Below are positions 18,384-26,839 of a stretch of 64,000 bases of DNA, one piece after another. The stretch comes from an uncultured Bacilli bacterium (GTDB taxonomy: Bacteria; Bacillota_I; Bacilli_A; RF39; UBA660). The position numbers and the translations under genes are program-made. The stretch covers positions 1 to 64,000 of the forward strand of contig CAKOHZ010000001.1 of NCBI GenBank assembly GCA_934086315.1, in the 5' to 3' direction. The notes below the pieces were generated by a model, which was not told the origin of the DNA, did no database searches, and worked only from the letters and a program-made list of their open reading frames with translations. Within the stretch, counting starts at the first letter, position 1. Each line of letters begins with the position of its first letter.

Positions 18384-20204
18384 TTATTCACCCATTCCAA
18401 TTAAAGAACCTATTAAAGCATTCTTTTCATCTTCTGTTAATGTATCAAAATCTATAGCTTTAGTTTTATCTAATGTTTTGATATTATCAACAGCACTAAA
18501 GTCTCCAGTAGCATCTACTACAAAAAATTCTTTTTCTACATTTGTTGGTTCATAATATTTAACACTTAATGTATATTCAATTTTCTTATCATCTACTTTA
18601 TTTTCTTTATAAACAATTGAGAATTTAACTCTATTATCTTTGGCTTCATAATTTGCATCAGTATTTTCTTTTACATTTTCTATAATATCACCAAGCATAG
18701 AAGCAACATCAACATCTAATACATATCTATTTTCATTACTATCATAAGCAAGTGAAATAGTATCTGATGTTTTATCTGCATTACTACCAGTAATAACCGC
18801 ATTATAACTATTGCCTGAAATACTTACATTAAATTTGACATCAGAAGTTGTTATATTAAGCTCTAATAAATTACTGTTAAACATATCAATATACATTATT
18901 ACATTAATAGTTTCAAAAGTATCAACATCAATACAATCTTGAGATGTACAATCTTCATTCTTTTCTTTTGAAGAAACTATAGATGTTTCATTATCAAGAA
19001 TATATTGAAGATTAGTTTTAACATCATCAGTTGTTTCTCCCATTCCTAAAGTTACTAATTCTTCTAAAGCTTTATTATCATTAATAAATGCATTTAATAT
19101 TGCCTTCATTATTTTTTCGTTTTCAGCTTTATCATAAGTATAACTAATCTTATATACAGGTGTTTTTTTACCATTAACTGTTTTCATCTCAGGAGCTTTG
19201 GTAATTTTACTTTCACTAGCATTTGCTAAGAATGTTTTTTTAGTTAATTCTAATAAATGCATATAAGAATCTTTATATTTATCTATATCTACACTTTCAT
19301 TTTCAACATTTACAGCTGTTGTATCAATTTTCATCTTATAAGTATCACTTTGATAATCTGATGTTTTAGCACTAAAATACACGTAATCTCCATCAAGCAT
19401 CATTTTAACATCAGCCATCTCAATACCTAATAAAGAACCTGTCCCACCTATATAAGCCTTCTTATTATCTTTGTCATATCCTATATTAGCATTAATAGTT
19501 AATCCATTTAACATTACTAAATTTGTATTCTCAGAAGTTAATATTACCTTACTTGTAAATTCACCTTTACTAAAGTTTTTAGTAATATCATTTATATTAG
19601 TATTTACGTTATTTGATAATTTATTATAAGCAGTTTCAACAACTTTATTAAATAATGTACTTGGTTTTGTTAATACAAAGTAATAATAATAAAATGCACC
19701 ACCTAAAATTAATAATACAAGTACCAAAACTATTGGCCATTTTTTCTTTTCTTTTTCTATAAATTCACCACCAGTTTTATTATCACTTGGAGTATTAACA
19801 GGTGTTGTAGGAGTAGCCGGTTGACCTGGACTTGCTGTATTACTAGGCATCTCTGGTACAACAGTAGTAGGTGTAGCCGCAGGACTAGGTGTTACTACTG
19901 GTTCAGGACTGCTAACATTAGTAGCATTAACATCATTATTTTGTACAGTTTCAGCTTGTTTTACTTCCTCAGGTTTACTATCAAAATGTACAACCGGATT
20001 AGTTATAGGTGCTAAATTAATATTTGACTTATCAACTAAAGACTCACTTTCAGTCGTACTACTTTCTACTAAAACTTCCTCTGCAGGTTTATTAACATCT
20101 GCATCCGCAGTAATAACCTCATTAGAAGACGCAGGTTGTGCAACATTATTTAAAGAAGCGTTGCTAACTTCAGTATTATTTTCCTCTTTTACTTCCTCAT
20201 TCAT
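18384..20204 (-). CDS. Membrane-anchored extracytoplasmic protein of unknown function
   Basis: 606 residues. Residues 1-100 are acidic and rich in Asn, Ser and Val; 100-145 are Pro/Thr/Ser rich (TPSPAATPTTVVPEMP); a single transmembrane segment follows at about 157-177 (KKKWPIVLVLVLLILGGAFY). The remaining 430 residues are predicted outside the cell and contain repeated beta-rich stretches and a CTSQDC pair. With a long N-terminal cytoplasmic arm and a C-terminal outer domain, it resembles anchored proteins seen next to wall or sporulation genes in Bacillota, but I recognise no named family. It has its own promoter and terminator, so it is a single-gene unit. Confidence 0.75.
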   Translation of the reverse strand: MNEEVKEENNTEVSNASLNNVAQPASSNEVITADADVNKPAEEVLVESSTTESESLVDKSNINLAPITNPVVHFDSKPEEVKQAETVQNNDVNATNVSSPEPVVTPSPAATPTTVVPEMPSNTASPGQPATPTTPVNTPSDNKTGGEFIEKEKKKWPIVLVLVLLILGGAFYYYYFVLTKPSTLFNKVVETAYNKLSNNVNTNINDITKNFSKGEFTSKVILTSENTNLVMLNGLTINANIGYDKDNKKAYIGGTGSLLGIEMADVKMMLDGDYVYFSAKTSDYQSDTYKMKIDTTAVNVENESVDIDKYKDSYMHLLELTKKTFLANASESKITKAPEMKTVNGKKTPVYKISYTYDKAENEKIMKAILNAFINDNKALEELVTLGMGETTDDVKTNLQYILDNETSIVSSKEKNEDCTSQDCIDVDTFETINVIMYIDMFNSNLLELNITTSDVKFNVSISGNSYNAVITGSNADKTSDTISLAYDSNENRYVLDVDVASMLGDIIENVKENTDANYEAKDNRVKFSIVYKENKVDDKKIEYTLSVKYYEPTNVEKEFFVVDATGDFSAVDNIKTLDKTKAIDFDTLTEDEKNALIGSLIGMGE

Positions 20205-20233
20205 TTCTTGAACCCACTTTCTATATTATCATT

Positions 20234-20262
20234 AGTATAACACGAATTTTTATTGTTGTAAA
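20234..20262 (-). promoter_or_regulatory. Promoter of the 18.4-20.2 kb gene
   Basis: Minus-strand TTTACA (20257-20262), a 17-base spacer and TATACT (20234-20239) with an extended TG. It lies 30 bases upstream of the start codon. Confidence 0.75.
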
Positions 20263-20265
20263 TAA

Positions 20266-20283
20266 AAACACCCTAAGGTGTTT
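20266..20283 (-). terminator. Terminator of gpmI
   Basis: Stem AAACACC / GGTGTTT with loop TTAG, then a T-rich run on the minus strand. It overlaps the last gpmI codons. Confidence 0.75.
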
Positions 20284-21781
20284 CTTTAATTATTAAACTT
20301 TCTCCAGTCATCTCTTTTGGCTTACTAATTTCATATATATCTACAATAGTAGGAATTATATCTCTCAAAGTACCATTCTTTTTAATTTTATAATCTTTAT
20401 TACATATTACAAATGGAACCTTGTTACAAGTATGGCTTGTTACAATATTACCATCCGCATCTTTCATGTATTCAATATTTCCATGATCAGAAGTAATTAC
20501 CAATTCATAAAAATTTTCTTGTGCCTTATCTAAAATATGTCCAATGCAAACATCACAGGCTTCTAATGCCCTTATACAAGCAGGAATATTACCAGTGTGA
20601 GCCACCATATCAGGATTAGCATAATTAACAAGTATAAAATCAAAATCATCATCCATTGCATCCAAAACAGCCTCAGTAACTTCAGATGCATTCATTTCAG
20701 GTTTCATATCATATCTTGCTACTTTAGGAGATGGAACTAATATTTTATATAAATTTTTATCACTTAACTCTTCGGTACCATCAAAGAAATATGTAACATG
20801 AGGATATTTTTCACTTTCAGCAATTCTAGCTTGTTTAAATCCTAAATCAGCTAAATATCTACCGAAAGTGCCAGTTATAACTTCTTGACTAAAAGCACCA
20901 TCAATAACATTATCAACACTATATAAAGATGCATACCTTACATTCTTAAACTTTTTAACATTAAACATATTAAATGATTCATCAGTAAATGCAGATATTA
21001 ATTCTTTAATTCTCTCAGGTCTATAATTTAAGAATAATACCCCATCATTCTCTTTAATATTACTCCCCTTAGTTATAATACTTGGATTTATAAATTCATC
21101 AGTTATATCATTTTTATAATGAAGTTCCATACATCTATTATAATCACTAAAGTTATTTCCAACATTATATACTATCGCATCATAAGCCTTCTTAACTCTA
21201 TCATAGTTATTATCTCTATCCATAGCATAATATCTACCACAAATAGTTCCTATAGTACCAAGTCCTAACTTACTTGCCTTAGCCATAAATTCACTAATAA
21301 GTTTATTACCACTCATAGGAAGACTATCTCTACCATCAGTTATAAAATGAAATACTACACTTTTAACTTTTCTAATTTTAGCAAGAGCCAAAGCCGCATA
21401 GAAATGTTCCATACTAGAATGTACATTTCCATCAGATATTAAACCTATCATATGTAATGTAGAATTATTATCATTCACAAAATCCATTAAATCAAGTAGA
21501 ACATCATTTTCAAAAAAACTTTTATCTTTTATTTTATTATTTATTAAAGTTAATGGTTGTTCTACTGTTCTTCCACATCCAATTGTCATATGGCAAGCTT
21601 CAGAATTTCCACTTTGTCCTTTAGGAAGTCCTACTATTTCACCACTTGCTTCAAGTTCACATACAGGATATTCAGACATTATTTTAGATAAGTTTGGTAA
21701 ATTTGCCATTTTTATAGCATTACCATTCTCACCTTCTCTGATTCCAAATCCATCTAAAATTAATAAAATAATTTTTTTCAT
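20273..21781 (-). CDS. gpmI: 2,3-bisphosphoglycerate-independent phosphoglycerate mutase
   Basis: GpmI, 502 residues, converting 3- to 2-phosphoglycerate with two Mn ions. LLILDGFGIRE supplies the first metal Asp; Ser60 in GNSEACHMTIGCGR is the phosphorylated serine; ITDGRDSLP, GRYYAMDRDNNY, NYANPDMVAHTGN and ITSDHGN supply the remaining ligands. The serine motif differs from the common SEVGHxNIGAGR at several places but keeps N, S, E and H. The start at 21781 is chosen because AGGAG lies nine bases upstream. A degenerate paralogue lies at the right edge of the window (62.8-64.0 kb). Confidence 0.96.
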   Translation of the reverse strand: MKKIILLILDGFGIREGENGNAIKMANLPNLSKIMSEYPVCELEASGEIVGLPKGQSGNSEACHMTIGCGRTVEQPLTLINNKIKDKSFFENDVLLDLMDFVNDNNSTLHMIGLISDGNVHSSMEHFYAALALAKIRKVKSVVFHFITDGRDSLPMSGNKLISEFMAKASKLGLGTIGTICGRYYAMDRDNNYDRVKKAYDAIVYNVGNNFSDYNRCMELHYKNDITDEFINPSIITKGSNIKENDGVLFLNYRPERIKELISAFTDESFNMFNVKKFKNVRYASLYSVDNVIDGAFSQEVITGTFGRYLADLGFKQARIAESEKYPHVTYFFDGTEELSDKNLYKILVPSPKVARYDMKPEMNASEVTEAVLDAMDDDFDFILVNYANPDMVAHTGNIPACIRALEACDVCIGHILDKAQENFYELVITSDHGNIEYMKDADGNIVTSHTCNKVPFVICNKDYKIKKNGTLRDIIPTIVDIYEISKPKEMTGESLIIKETP

Positions 21782-21834
21782 AAATTTCTCCTGTAAACAT
21801 TTTAACACATATTATAGAATTAGAAAAGAAAAAA

Positions 21835-21869
21835 ACTTGAGTGACTAATTAACATCAATCATCTCAAGT
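21835..21869 (-). terminator. Probable terminator of spo0A
   Basis: Minus-strand arms ACTTGAG (21863-21869) and CTCAAGT (21835-21841), with a partly paired 21-base interior, followed by seven T. It includes the last spo0A codons. Confidence 0.6.
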
Positions 21870-22606
21870 CTTAACTTATCAGCAATTGTAACTATAAATT
21901 CAGAGTTTGTAGGTTTTGCTCTATCTATATCTACACTATGTCCAAATATTTCTTCCATTAGATCAATATCTCCTCTAAGCCATGATACTTCTATCGCATG
22001 TCTTATAGCTCTTTCTACACGAGGAATAGATGTATTAAATCTAATTGATAAGTCTGGATATAACTGTTTTGTTATTCCACCAATAAATCCAGGATTATCA
22101 TATACCATCAAAATAGCGCTTCTTATAAATTGATAACCTTTAATATGAGAAGGTATACCAAGCGCATGCAATAGTTTAGTTACTTGTATTTGTAAATCTC
22201 TATCTTTAAGTTCTAAAATATTTTCATTCTTTTTCTTAATTGTAAATGTCTGAATAATTTTATTCTTTAAATCATCAAAATTAAATGGTTTTAAACAATA
22301 GTATCTAACTCCATATTCACTTATATCTCTAATAGTTTGCTCTTCACCATAAGAAGTCATAACAATAACCTTCTTCTTTATACTATTAAATTTCATATAC
22401 TCAAGTACACCAATACCATCTTTAACAGGCATAACTAAGTCAAGTAGCATTAAATCAAAATCTATATCAGAATTTAATACTTTAATAGCTTCCTCTCCAT
22501 TTTTACAAGTACCAATAACTTCAACCTCATCACTACTACTAAAATACTTACAAATTAAATTCACTAGCCCTTCATTATCATCTACTACTAAGACTTTAAT
22601 TTTCAT
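21845..22606 (-). CDS. spo0A: Sporulation master regulator Spo0A
   Basis: Spo0A, 253 residues. The receiver domain has VLVVDDNEG and Asp56 in MLLDLVMPVKDG (the phosphorylation site), T/S in VMTSYG and Lys in CLKPF. The DNA-binding domain is unmistakable: LHALGIPSHIKGYQFIRSAI, RVERAIRHAIEVSWLRGD, then AKPTNSEFIVTIADKLRLEM, almost as in Bacillus. The start at 22606 has GGAGA ten bases before it; the longer frame to 22699 lacks support. It has a TATAAT box with a weak -35 and a paired TTTGTC motif upstream. Its presence argues strongly that the organism forms spores, or descends from one that did. Confidence 0.97.
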   Translation of the reverse strand: MKIKVLVVDDNEGLVNLICKYFSSSDEVEVIGTCKNGEEAIKVLNSDIDFDLMLLDLVMPVKDGIGVLEYMKFNSIKKKVIVMTSYGEEQTIRDISEYGVRYYCLKPFNFDDLKNKIIQTFTIKKKNENILELKDRDLQIQVTKLLHALGIPSHIKGYQFIRSAILMVYDNPGFIGGITKQLYPDLSIRFNTSIPRVERAIRHAIEVSWLRGDIDLMEEIFGHSVDIDRAKPTNSEFIVTIADKLRLEMIDVN

Positions 22607-22671
22607 TCTTTTCTCCTTTTCTCTATTGTACGTCACAATTATACAAATATCTACGGAGAAAAAAGTCATAA

Positions 22672-22697
22672 TTTGTCTAAAAAGCAAATCTTTTGTC
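22672..22697. promoter_or_regulatory. Paired TTTGTC motif upstream of spo0A
   Basis: TTTGTC occurs at 22672-22677 and 22692-22697, 20 bases apart, on the plus strand and upstream of the spo0A -10 box (TATAAT, minus strand, about 22639-22644). The flanks (AAAAAGCA between, CATTAAA after) resemble the pair at 57.55 kb in front of csp. The core is one or two bases off the Spo0A box TGTCGAA, so autoregulation is possible but unproven. Confidence 0.35.
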
Positions 22698-22712
22698 ATT
22701 AAAAAACAAATA

Positions 22713-23324
22713 CTACTTACAAGAATATTTGTTTCCTAAATACATAAATATAATTGTTAAAATCATAAACATATGATATATCCCATTTTTATCAAAAGAA
22801 AATATAATATTGACCTTAACTTTAAATAACAAGAATAATCCCCCTATAATTTGTGAAAATATACCAATTAAATAAAAAATATCTTTTTTAGTACATGTTT
22901 TAGCATATCTATGTATATAAAACCATAATATATACAAAATGTAAAACAAAGCAATTAATATAAATGTTAATAAAAAATCAATACCACATATAGTTTCTAT
23001 AACAAATATTAAGTACATAACTATAGACATAATTAACAATTTACTAACACTAGAACTTTTAATAACGGTGAATAACAAACTATTAAGAGTAATACAAAAT
23101 ATAAACGAAAGTATTATCCACAACATATTAACAATTTCACTATTCCACAAAAATGAATGTATTATAAAACCTAACAAACTATCAACAATTACACTTATAT
23201 AAAATATATACCATATCTTTTTCTTATCTATTTTTAACTTTCTAAATCTAAAAAGAATGACTAATGTAGTAAACATAATTATTAGATTAGTTAGTCCAGT
23301 AATTAGTTCACATCCACTAGTCAT
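22713..23324 (-). CDS. Seven-helix membrane protein of unknown function
   Basis: 203 residues, with about seven predicted transmembrane helices and short, basic loops (FRFRKLKIDKKK, RYAKTCTKKD). Polar residues inside helices include IVDSLLGFIIHSF and the terminal YHMFMILTIIFMYLGN; such Asp and His placements occur in membrane hydrolases of the CREST type, but the match is too weak to name. Its start overlaps the tpiA end by eight bases, so it is the last gene of the operon running from cotH. A 106-base gap with a promoter follows before spo0A. Confidence 0.7.
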   Translation of the reverse strand: MTSGCELITGLTNLIIMFTTLVILFRFRKLKIDKKKIWYIFYISVIVDSLLGFIIHSFLWNSEIVNMLWIILSFIFCITLNSLLFTVIKSSSVSKLLIMSIVMYLIFVIETICGIDFLLTFILIALFYILYILWFYIHRYAKTCTKKDIFYLIGIFSQIIGGLFLLFKVKVNIIFSFDKNGIYHMFMILTIIFMYLGNKYSCK

Positions 23325-24027
23325 TTTTAATACCTTTAAGAATTTTATTTAATTCATCTATATCGACACTTGATTTACCAAGAACTATTCCATCAGAAAT
23401 TTTTAATATATCATTAATATTATTTTCATCAACACTACCACCATAATATACTTCTATATTTAGATCATATTTTTTATAAATATATAGTTTAATATTATCA
23501 ATAACATTTTGTATCTTATCTATACATTGTATTTCACCACTACCTATAGCCCAACTAGGCTCATAAGCAATACTTAAATATTTTAATGTTGATGAATCTA
23601 TACTTCTTAAATAATAATTAAGTTCTTTCTTAATATAGTTGAATGGTCTTCTAGTCTTCTTTATTTCTCCCACACAAAGAATAGTATGACACTTAGAACT
23701 AAGAGATTTAAATAGTTTCTCTTTAGCCATCTCATAACTTTCAAAAACTATTTTTCTTCTTTCAAAGTGCCCTATTAAAGTATAATCTATCCCTATCTTC
23801 TTTAATGACTCAAGATTAAGTTCACCAGTAAATGATCCCATCTTATAACTAAAGAAGTTTTGTGTTCCTACTTTATATTTACTATCTTTAAACATAGATA
23901 AATATAATATAGGTGGAAATATTATAAACTCATAATTATTAGTTTTTAATTTATCAAAAGAATTCTTAAACTTAACCATATCATCATAAAACATATAACT
24001 TTTTTGATTAAGAATTACTTTTTTCAT
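23317..24027 (-). CDS. tpiA: Triosephosphate isomerase, divergent
   Basis: TIM barrel of 236 residues interconverting dihydroxyacetone phosphate and glyceraldehyde 3-phosphate. Lys9 (NQK), His87 (IGHFERR) and Glu156 (AYEPSWAIGSG) fill the catalytic roles, and YGGSV binds phosphate. The invariant GHSERR motif reads GHFERR here, a Ser-to-Phe change next to the catalytic His. No second TIM is visible in the window. The gene lies 15 bases after pgk. Either the enzyme has adapted, or it is a side-branch member; identity as a TIM-family protein is sure. Confidence 0.92.
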   Translation of the reverse strand: MKKVILNQKSYMFYDDMVKFKNSFDKLKTNNYEFIIFPPILYLSMFKDSKYKVGTQNFFSYKMGSFTGELNLESLKKIGIDYTLIGHFERRKIVFESYEMAKEKLFKSLSSKCHTILCVGEIKKTRRPFNYIKKELNYYLRSIDSSTLKYLSIAYEPSWAIGSGEIQCIDKIQNVIDNIKLYIYKKYDLNIEVYYGGSVDENNINDILKISDGIVLGKSSVDIDELNKILKGIKND

Positions 24028-24042
24028 AAAACCCTCCTAAAA

Positions 24043-25194
24043 TTATTTTTTATTTTCACCATTAAGTCTTTCTAATGTTTTAAATCTTCTACCTTCTAGA
24101 TATTCAAGAGTTGAACCACCACCAGTAGATACATAATGGAAATTAAATCCAAATTTATGTGATGCACTAATTATATCACCACCAGCTAGGATAGTTGGGA
24201 TAGATTGATTATATAAGAATTTTAATACCTTTTTAGTACCATTTTCATATTTCTCATCCTCAAACATTCCAAGAGGACCATTCCATAATACTAGCTTACT
24301 ATTTATAAGCGTTTCATTATACATAGTAATAGTTTTAGGACCTATATCGTATCCTATATCATCTTTTTCCATTTCATCTATATTTTTAACACCATTTTGT
24401 GTTACTACGTCAATCGGTAATAATATTTTACTTGAATGACTTTCAAGTAATCCCTTAGCATATTCAAGTCTATCAACACTTACTATACTAGAACCAACAT
24501 CTATTCCTTTAGCTTTAAGGAATGTAAAACACATAGCTCCACCAAATAATATAGCATCACTAGTATTAATTAAATTATCTATAACACCAATCTTATCATC
24601 TACTTTAGCACCACCAAGTATTAAAGTTTTTCTTTGATGTAGAGCTCTATATAACATATCTATTTCAGCATCTACCAATAATCCAGAATATGAAGGTATA
24701 TATTTACTAATACCATATGTAGATGCATGACATCTATGAGCTGTACCAAAAGCATCTAGTACAAAAATATCTCCTAAACTAGCCCAATACTTAGATAATG
24801 ATTCATCACAAGAACTTTCAAGCATACGAGGATAATCTTCAAATCTAGTATTTTCAACTAAAACAATTTCTCCTTCATTCATATTATTAATCGTTTCAGT
24901 TAATAAATCTCCCCTAGTAACAGGTACAAAATATATAGGAGTATTTATTAATGTAGATAAATGTTTAGCAACAACTTCTAAGCTTTTCTTTTGTTTATCT
25001 TCTTCTGATGCAACCCTACCTAAATGAGATAATAATATTACTTTAGCATTATGATTAACTAAATATTTAATTGTTTTTAAACTGGCGACTATTCTTGTAT
25101 CATCAGTAATTTCGCCATCTTTAATTGGTGCATTAAAATCAACTCTTACTATTACTTTTTTTCCTTCAACATTAGCCCTTTTTATACTTTCCAT
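24043..25194 (-). CDS. pgk: Phosphoglycerate kinase
   Basis: Pgk, 383 residues, slightly short, making ATP from 1,3-bisphosphoglycerate. VIVRVDFNAPIKDGEITDDTR, LLSHLGR, ENTRF, DAFGTAHRCHAST, GGAKVDDKI and NGPLGMFE are standard. Near the C terminus the usual GGGD(S/T) block reads AGGDIISAS, with Ile in place of Ser/Thr, followed by a normal STGGGSTLEYLEG. It lies between the nucleotide kinase and tpiA with gaps of 11 and 15 bases. Confidence 0.95.
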   Translation of the reverse strand: MESIKRANVEGKKVIVRVDFNAPIKDGEITDDTRIVASLKTIKYLVNHNAKVILLSHLGRVASEEDKQKKSLEVVAKHLSTLINTPIYFVPVTRGDLLTETINNMNEGEIVLVENTRFEDYPRMLESSCDESLSKYWASLGDIFVLDAFGTAHRCHASTYGISKYIPSYSGLLVDAEIDMLYRALHQRKTLILGGAKVDDKIGVIDNLINTSDAILFGGAMCFTFLKAKGIDVGSSIVSVDRLEYAKGLLESHSSKILLPIDVVTQNGVKNIDEMEKDDIGYDIGPKTITMYNETLINSKLVLWNGPLGMFEDEKYENGTKKVLKFLYNQSIPTILAGGDIISASHKFGFNFHYVSTGGGSTLEYLEGRRFKTLERLNGENKK

Positions 25195-25205
25195 ATTTTA
25201 TATAC

Positions 25206-25763
25206 CTACCCTTCATTATCCATGTATATTTTTTCAGCACTTTTTTCTAATTCTTCAAGCGTTGTATTTACAACTTCTATATCAAATTCATTAAAGTCAT
25301 CTAAATCTATTTCAGTAGGATGTTTCTTTTGTTCTTCTGTAAGTCCATTATCAAAACCAGGTCTTACTATATGTATAACTTTAATATTAGGATATACTTT
25401 CTTTAAATCATATATTTCTTTCTTAAGTCTTACATCACTTATAATAATAGCATCATAGAAATAACTAAATATCTCTATATCATCTATCATACGATTTATA
25501 AATAAATCATCTTTTTTAAGTTTTTGTCTTATTACACCAGTACCAAGTTGTTGTAAAAATTCACGTGGTTTAGTTTCTTCACTTAAATCCCAACCAGTCA
25601 TTTCACGAGCGTAATATTTAATATACTTAGCTAGTTGTGTAATAATTACTTTCTTACCATGGCTTTCATAAGTATTTTTTAAATAAGCAGAAAATGTATC
25701 CTTTCCATGTTTTGCTTTACCACCAATAATATATATTGTTGGATTTTTAAATTCTATTTCCAT
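25206..25763 (-). CDS. P-loop deoxynucleoside monophosphate kinase-like protein
   Basis: 185 residues with a P-loop GGKAKHGKDT near the N terminus, then a region KYIKYYAREMTGWDLSEETKPREFLQQLGTG and a second strand AIIISDVRLKKEI that fits a Walker B with Asp. The layout and the FLQQLGTG stretch are like phage T4 gene 1-type dNMP kinases and the bacterial families related to them. It probably phosphorylates a nucleotide or small phospho-substrate; which one cannot be told. It sits in the operon eight bases behind the phosphodiester glycosidase. Confidence 0.65.
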   Translation of the reverse strand: MEIEFKNPTIYIIGGKAKHGKDTFSAYLKNTYESHGKKVIITQLAKYIKYYAREMTGWDLSEETKPREFLQQLGTGVIRQKLKKDDLFINRMIDDIEIFSYFYDAIIISDVRLKKEIYDLKKVYPNIKVIHIVRPGFDNGLTEEQKKHPTEIDLDDFNEFDIEVVNTTLEELEKSAEKIYMDNEG

Positions 25764-25771
25764 ATACCCTC

Positions 25772-26839
25772 CTAATTTGTTATATTATCTCCTTCTTCAG
25801 GTAAAACCATCCAAGCATTTGGTAAATATCTTTCACCTGAATATCCATATCCTACTGGATTATTTATAAGTCTACCTTTACCATTTACAATAGCATATAA
25901 AGCACTACTTCCACCACCATCTAAATTAGCAGCATTATAAGCTTTATATTTTTGGAAAACATCAGCTAACTCAGGCATTGTTATACCAACTGATTTAGAA
26001 CTTCTTCCATCGATTGCAAGTAATAACACAATACCATCTTGTCTTTGACCAATAGCACTTCTATTAGCTATTCCCCAGCCACCATTACCTTTAAATTCAG
26101 CACTTTTTCCATTAACTACTAGGAAAGGTCCAAACTCAACAGCTCTATCCATTCCATCTTGAATCGCTTCTTTAGCAGACTTTTTAGTAAGCATTAATAC
26201 ATTATCTTTAGTGAATCCTATAAGACCTCCACCTTTATTAATAGCTTTACCAGTCGCATATACTTTACCATCTAATATAGTTGTACCAGTTACTCTATTT
26301 TGTCCATTTGGATGATATACACCAGAAGCATTAATAGCAACTAAAGCATTATTATTTTTAGCCATAGTTGACAAATATTCACCACGTTTACCATATTGCT
26401 TAGAAAAAACTAATTTTAATCTAGATGGATCATATATAACTACCATCTTACCAGTCCATCTATCTCCACTAATATCAACTACTTTATATACATCATTTCC
26501 TTCATCTCTTTTTAATACTTGTTCTTCATAAACAGATTCATAAGTATCTTTATTAAAATCAGGATTAAAATTTATTTTAGATGTATCTGTAGGATCCTCT
26601 GATTCAATTATTTTATTATTATCAAGTGTTTCCTTAATCATATCTTCACTATACAATGTGTAAGCGAAATATCTATGAGACATAGTAGTCATTGCTGTAG
26701 TTATAAACCAATCCCTAAAGAATGAAAAAGGTCCATAAACTACAAAGAAACATATAACAGCAAGTGAATCTACTACTATTAAGAATATACTAAATTTACT
26801 TACTTTACCCTTTTTATCTTTATTCTTAGTTTTCTTCAT
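25772..26839 (-). CDS. Phosphodiester glycosidase (NAGPA/DUF2233 family), membrane-anchored
   Basis: 355 residues. A transmembrane anchor lies near residues 18-42 (KFSIFLIVVDSLAVICFFVV); the outer part carries the NAGPA-type fold. NALVAINASGVYHPNG, ATGKAINKGGGLIGF, NGGWGIANRSAIGQRQDG, LLLAIDGRSSKSVGI and AANLDGGGSSALYAI are the family blocks. Such enzymes remove sugar caps held by phosphodiester bonds; in the cell envelope the likely substrate is a surface glycan or teichoic-type polymer. The start at 26839 follows AGGAG by six bases. It overlaps the upstream gene by 14 bases. Confidence 0.88.
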   Translation of the reverse strand: MKKTKNKDKKGKVSKFSIFLIVVDSLAVICFFVVYGPFSFFRDWFITTAMTTMSHRYFAYTLYSEDMIKETLDNNKIIESEDPTDTSKINFNPDFNKDTYESVYEEQVLKRDEGNDVYKVVDISGDRWTGKMVVIYDPSRLKLVFSKQYGKRGEYLSTMAKNNNALVAINASGVYHPNGQNRVTGTTILDGKVYATGKAINKGGGLIGFTKDNVLMLTKKSAKEAIQDGMDRAVEFGPFLVVNGKSAEFKGNGGWGIANRSAIGQRQDGIVLLLAIDGRSSKSVGITMPELADVFQKYKAYNAANLDGGGSSALYAIVNGKGRLINNPVGYGYSGERYLPNAWMVLPEEGDNITN

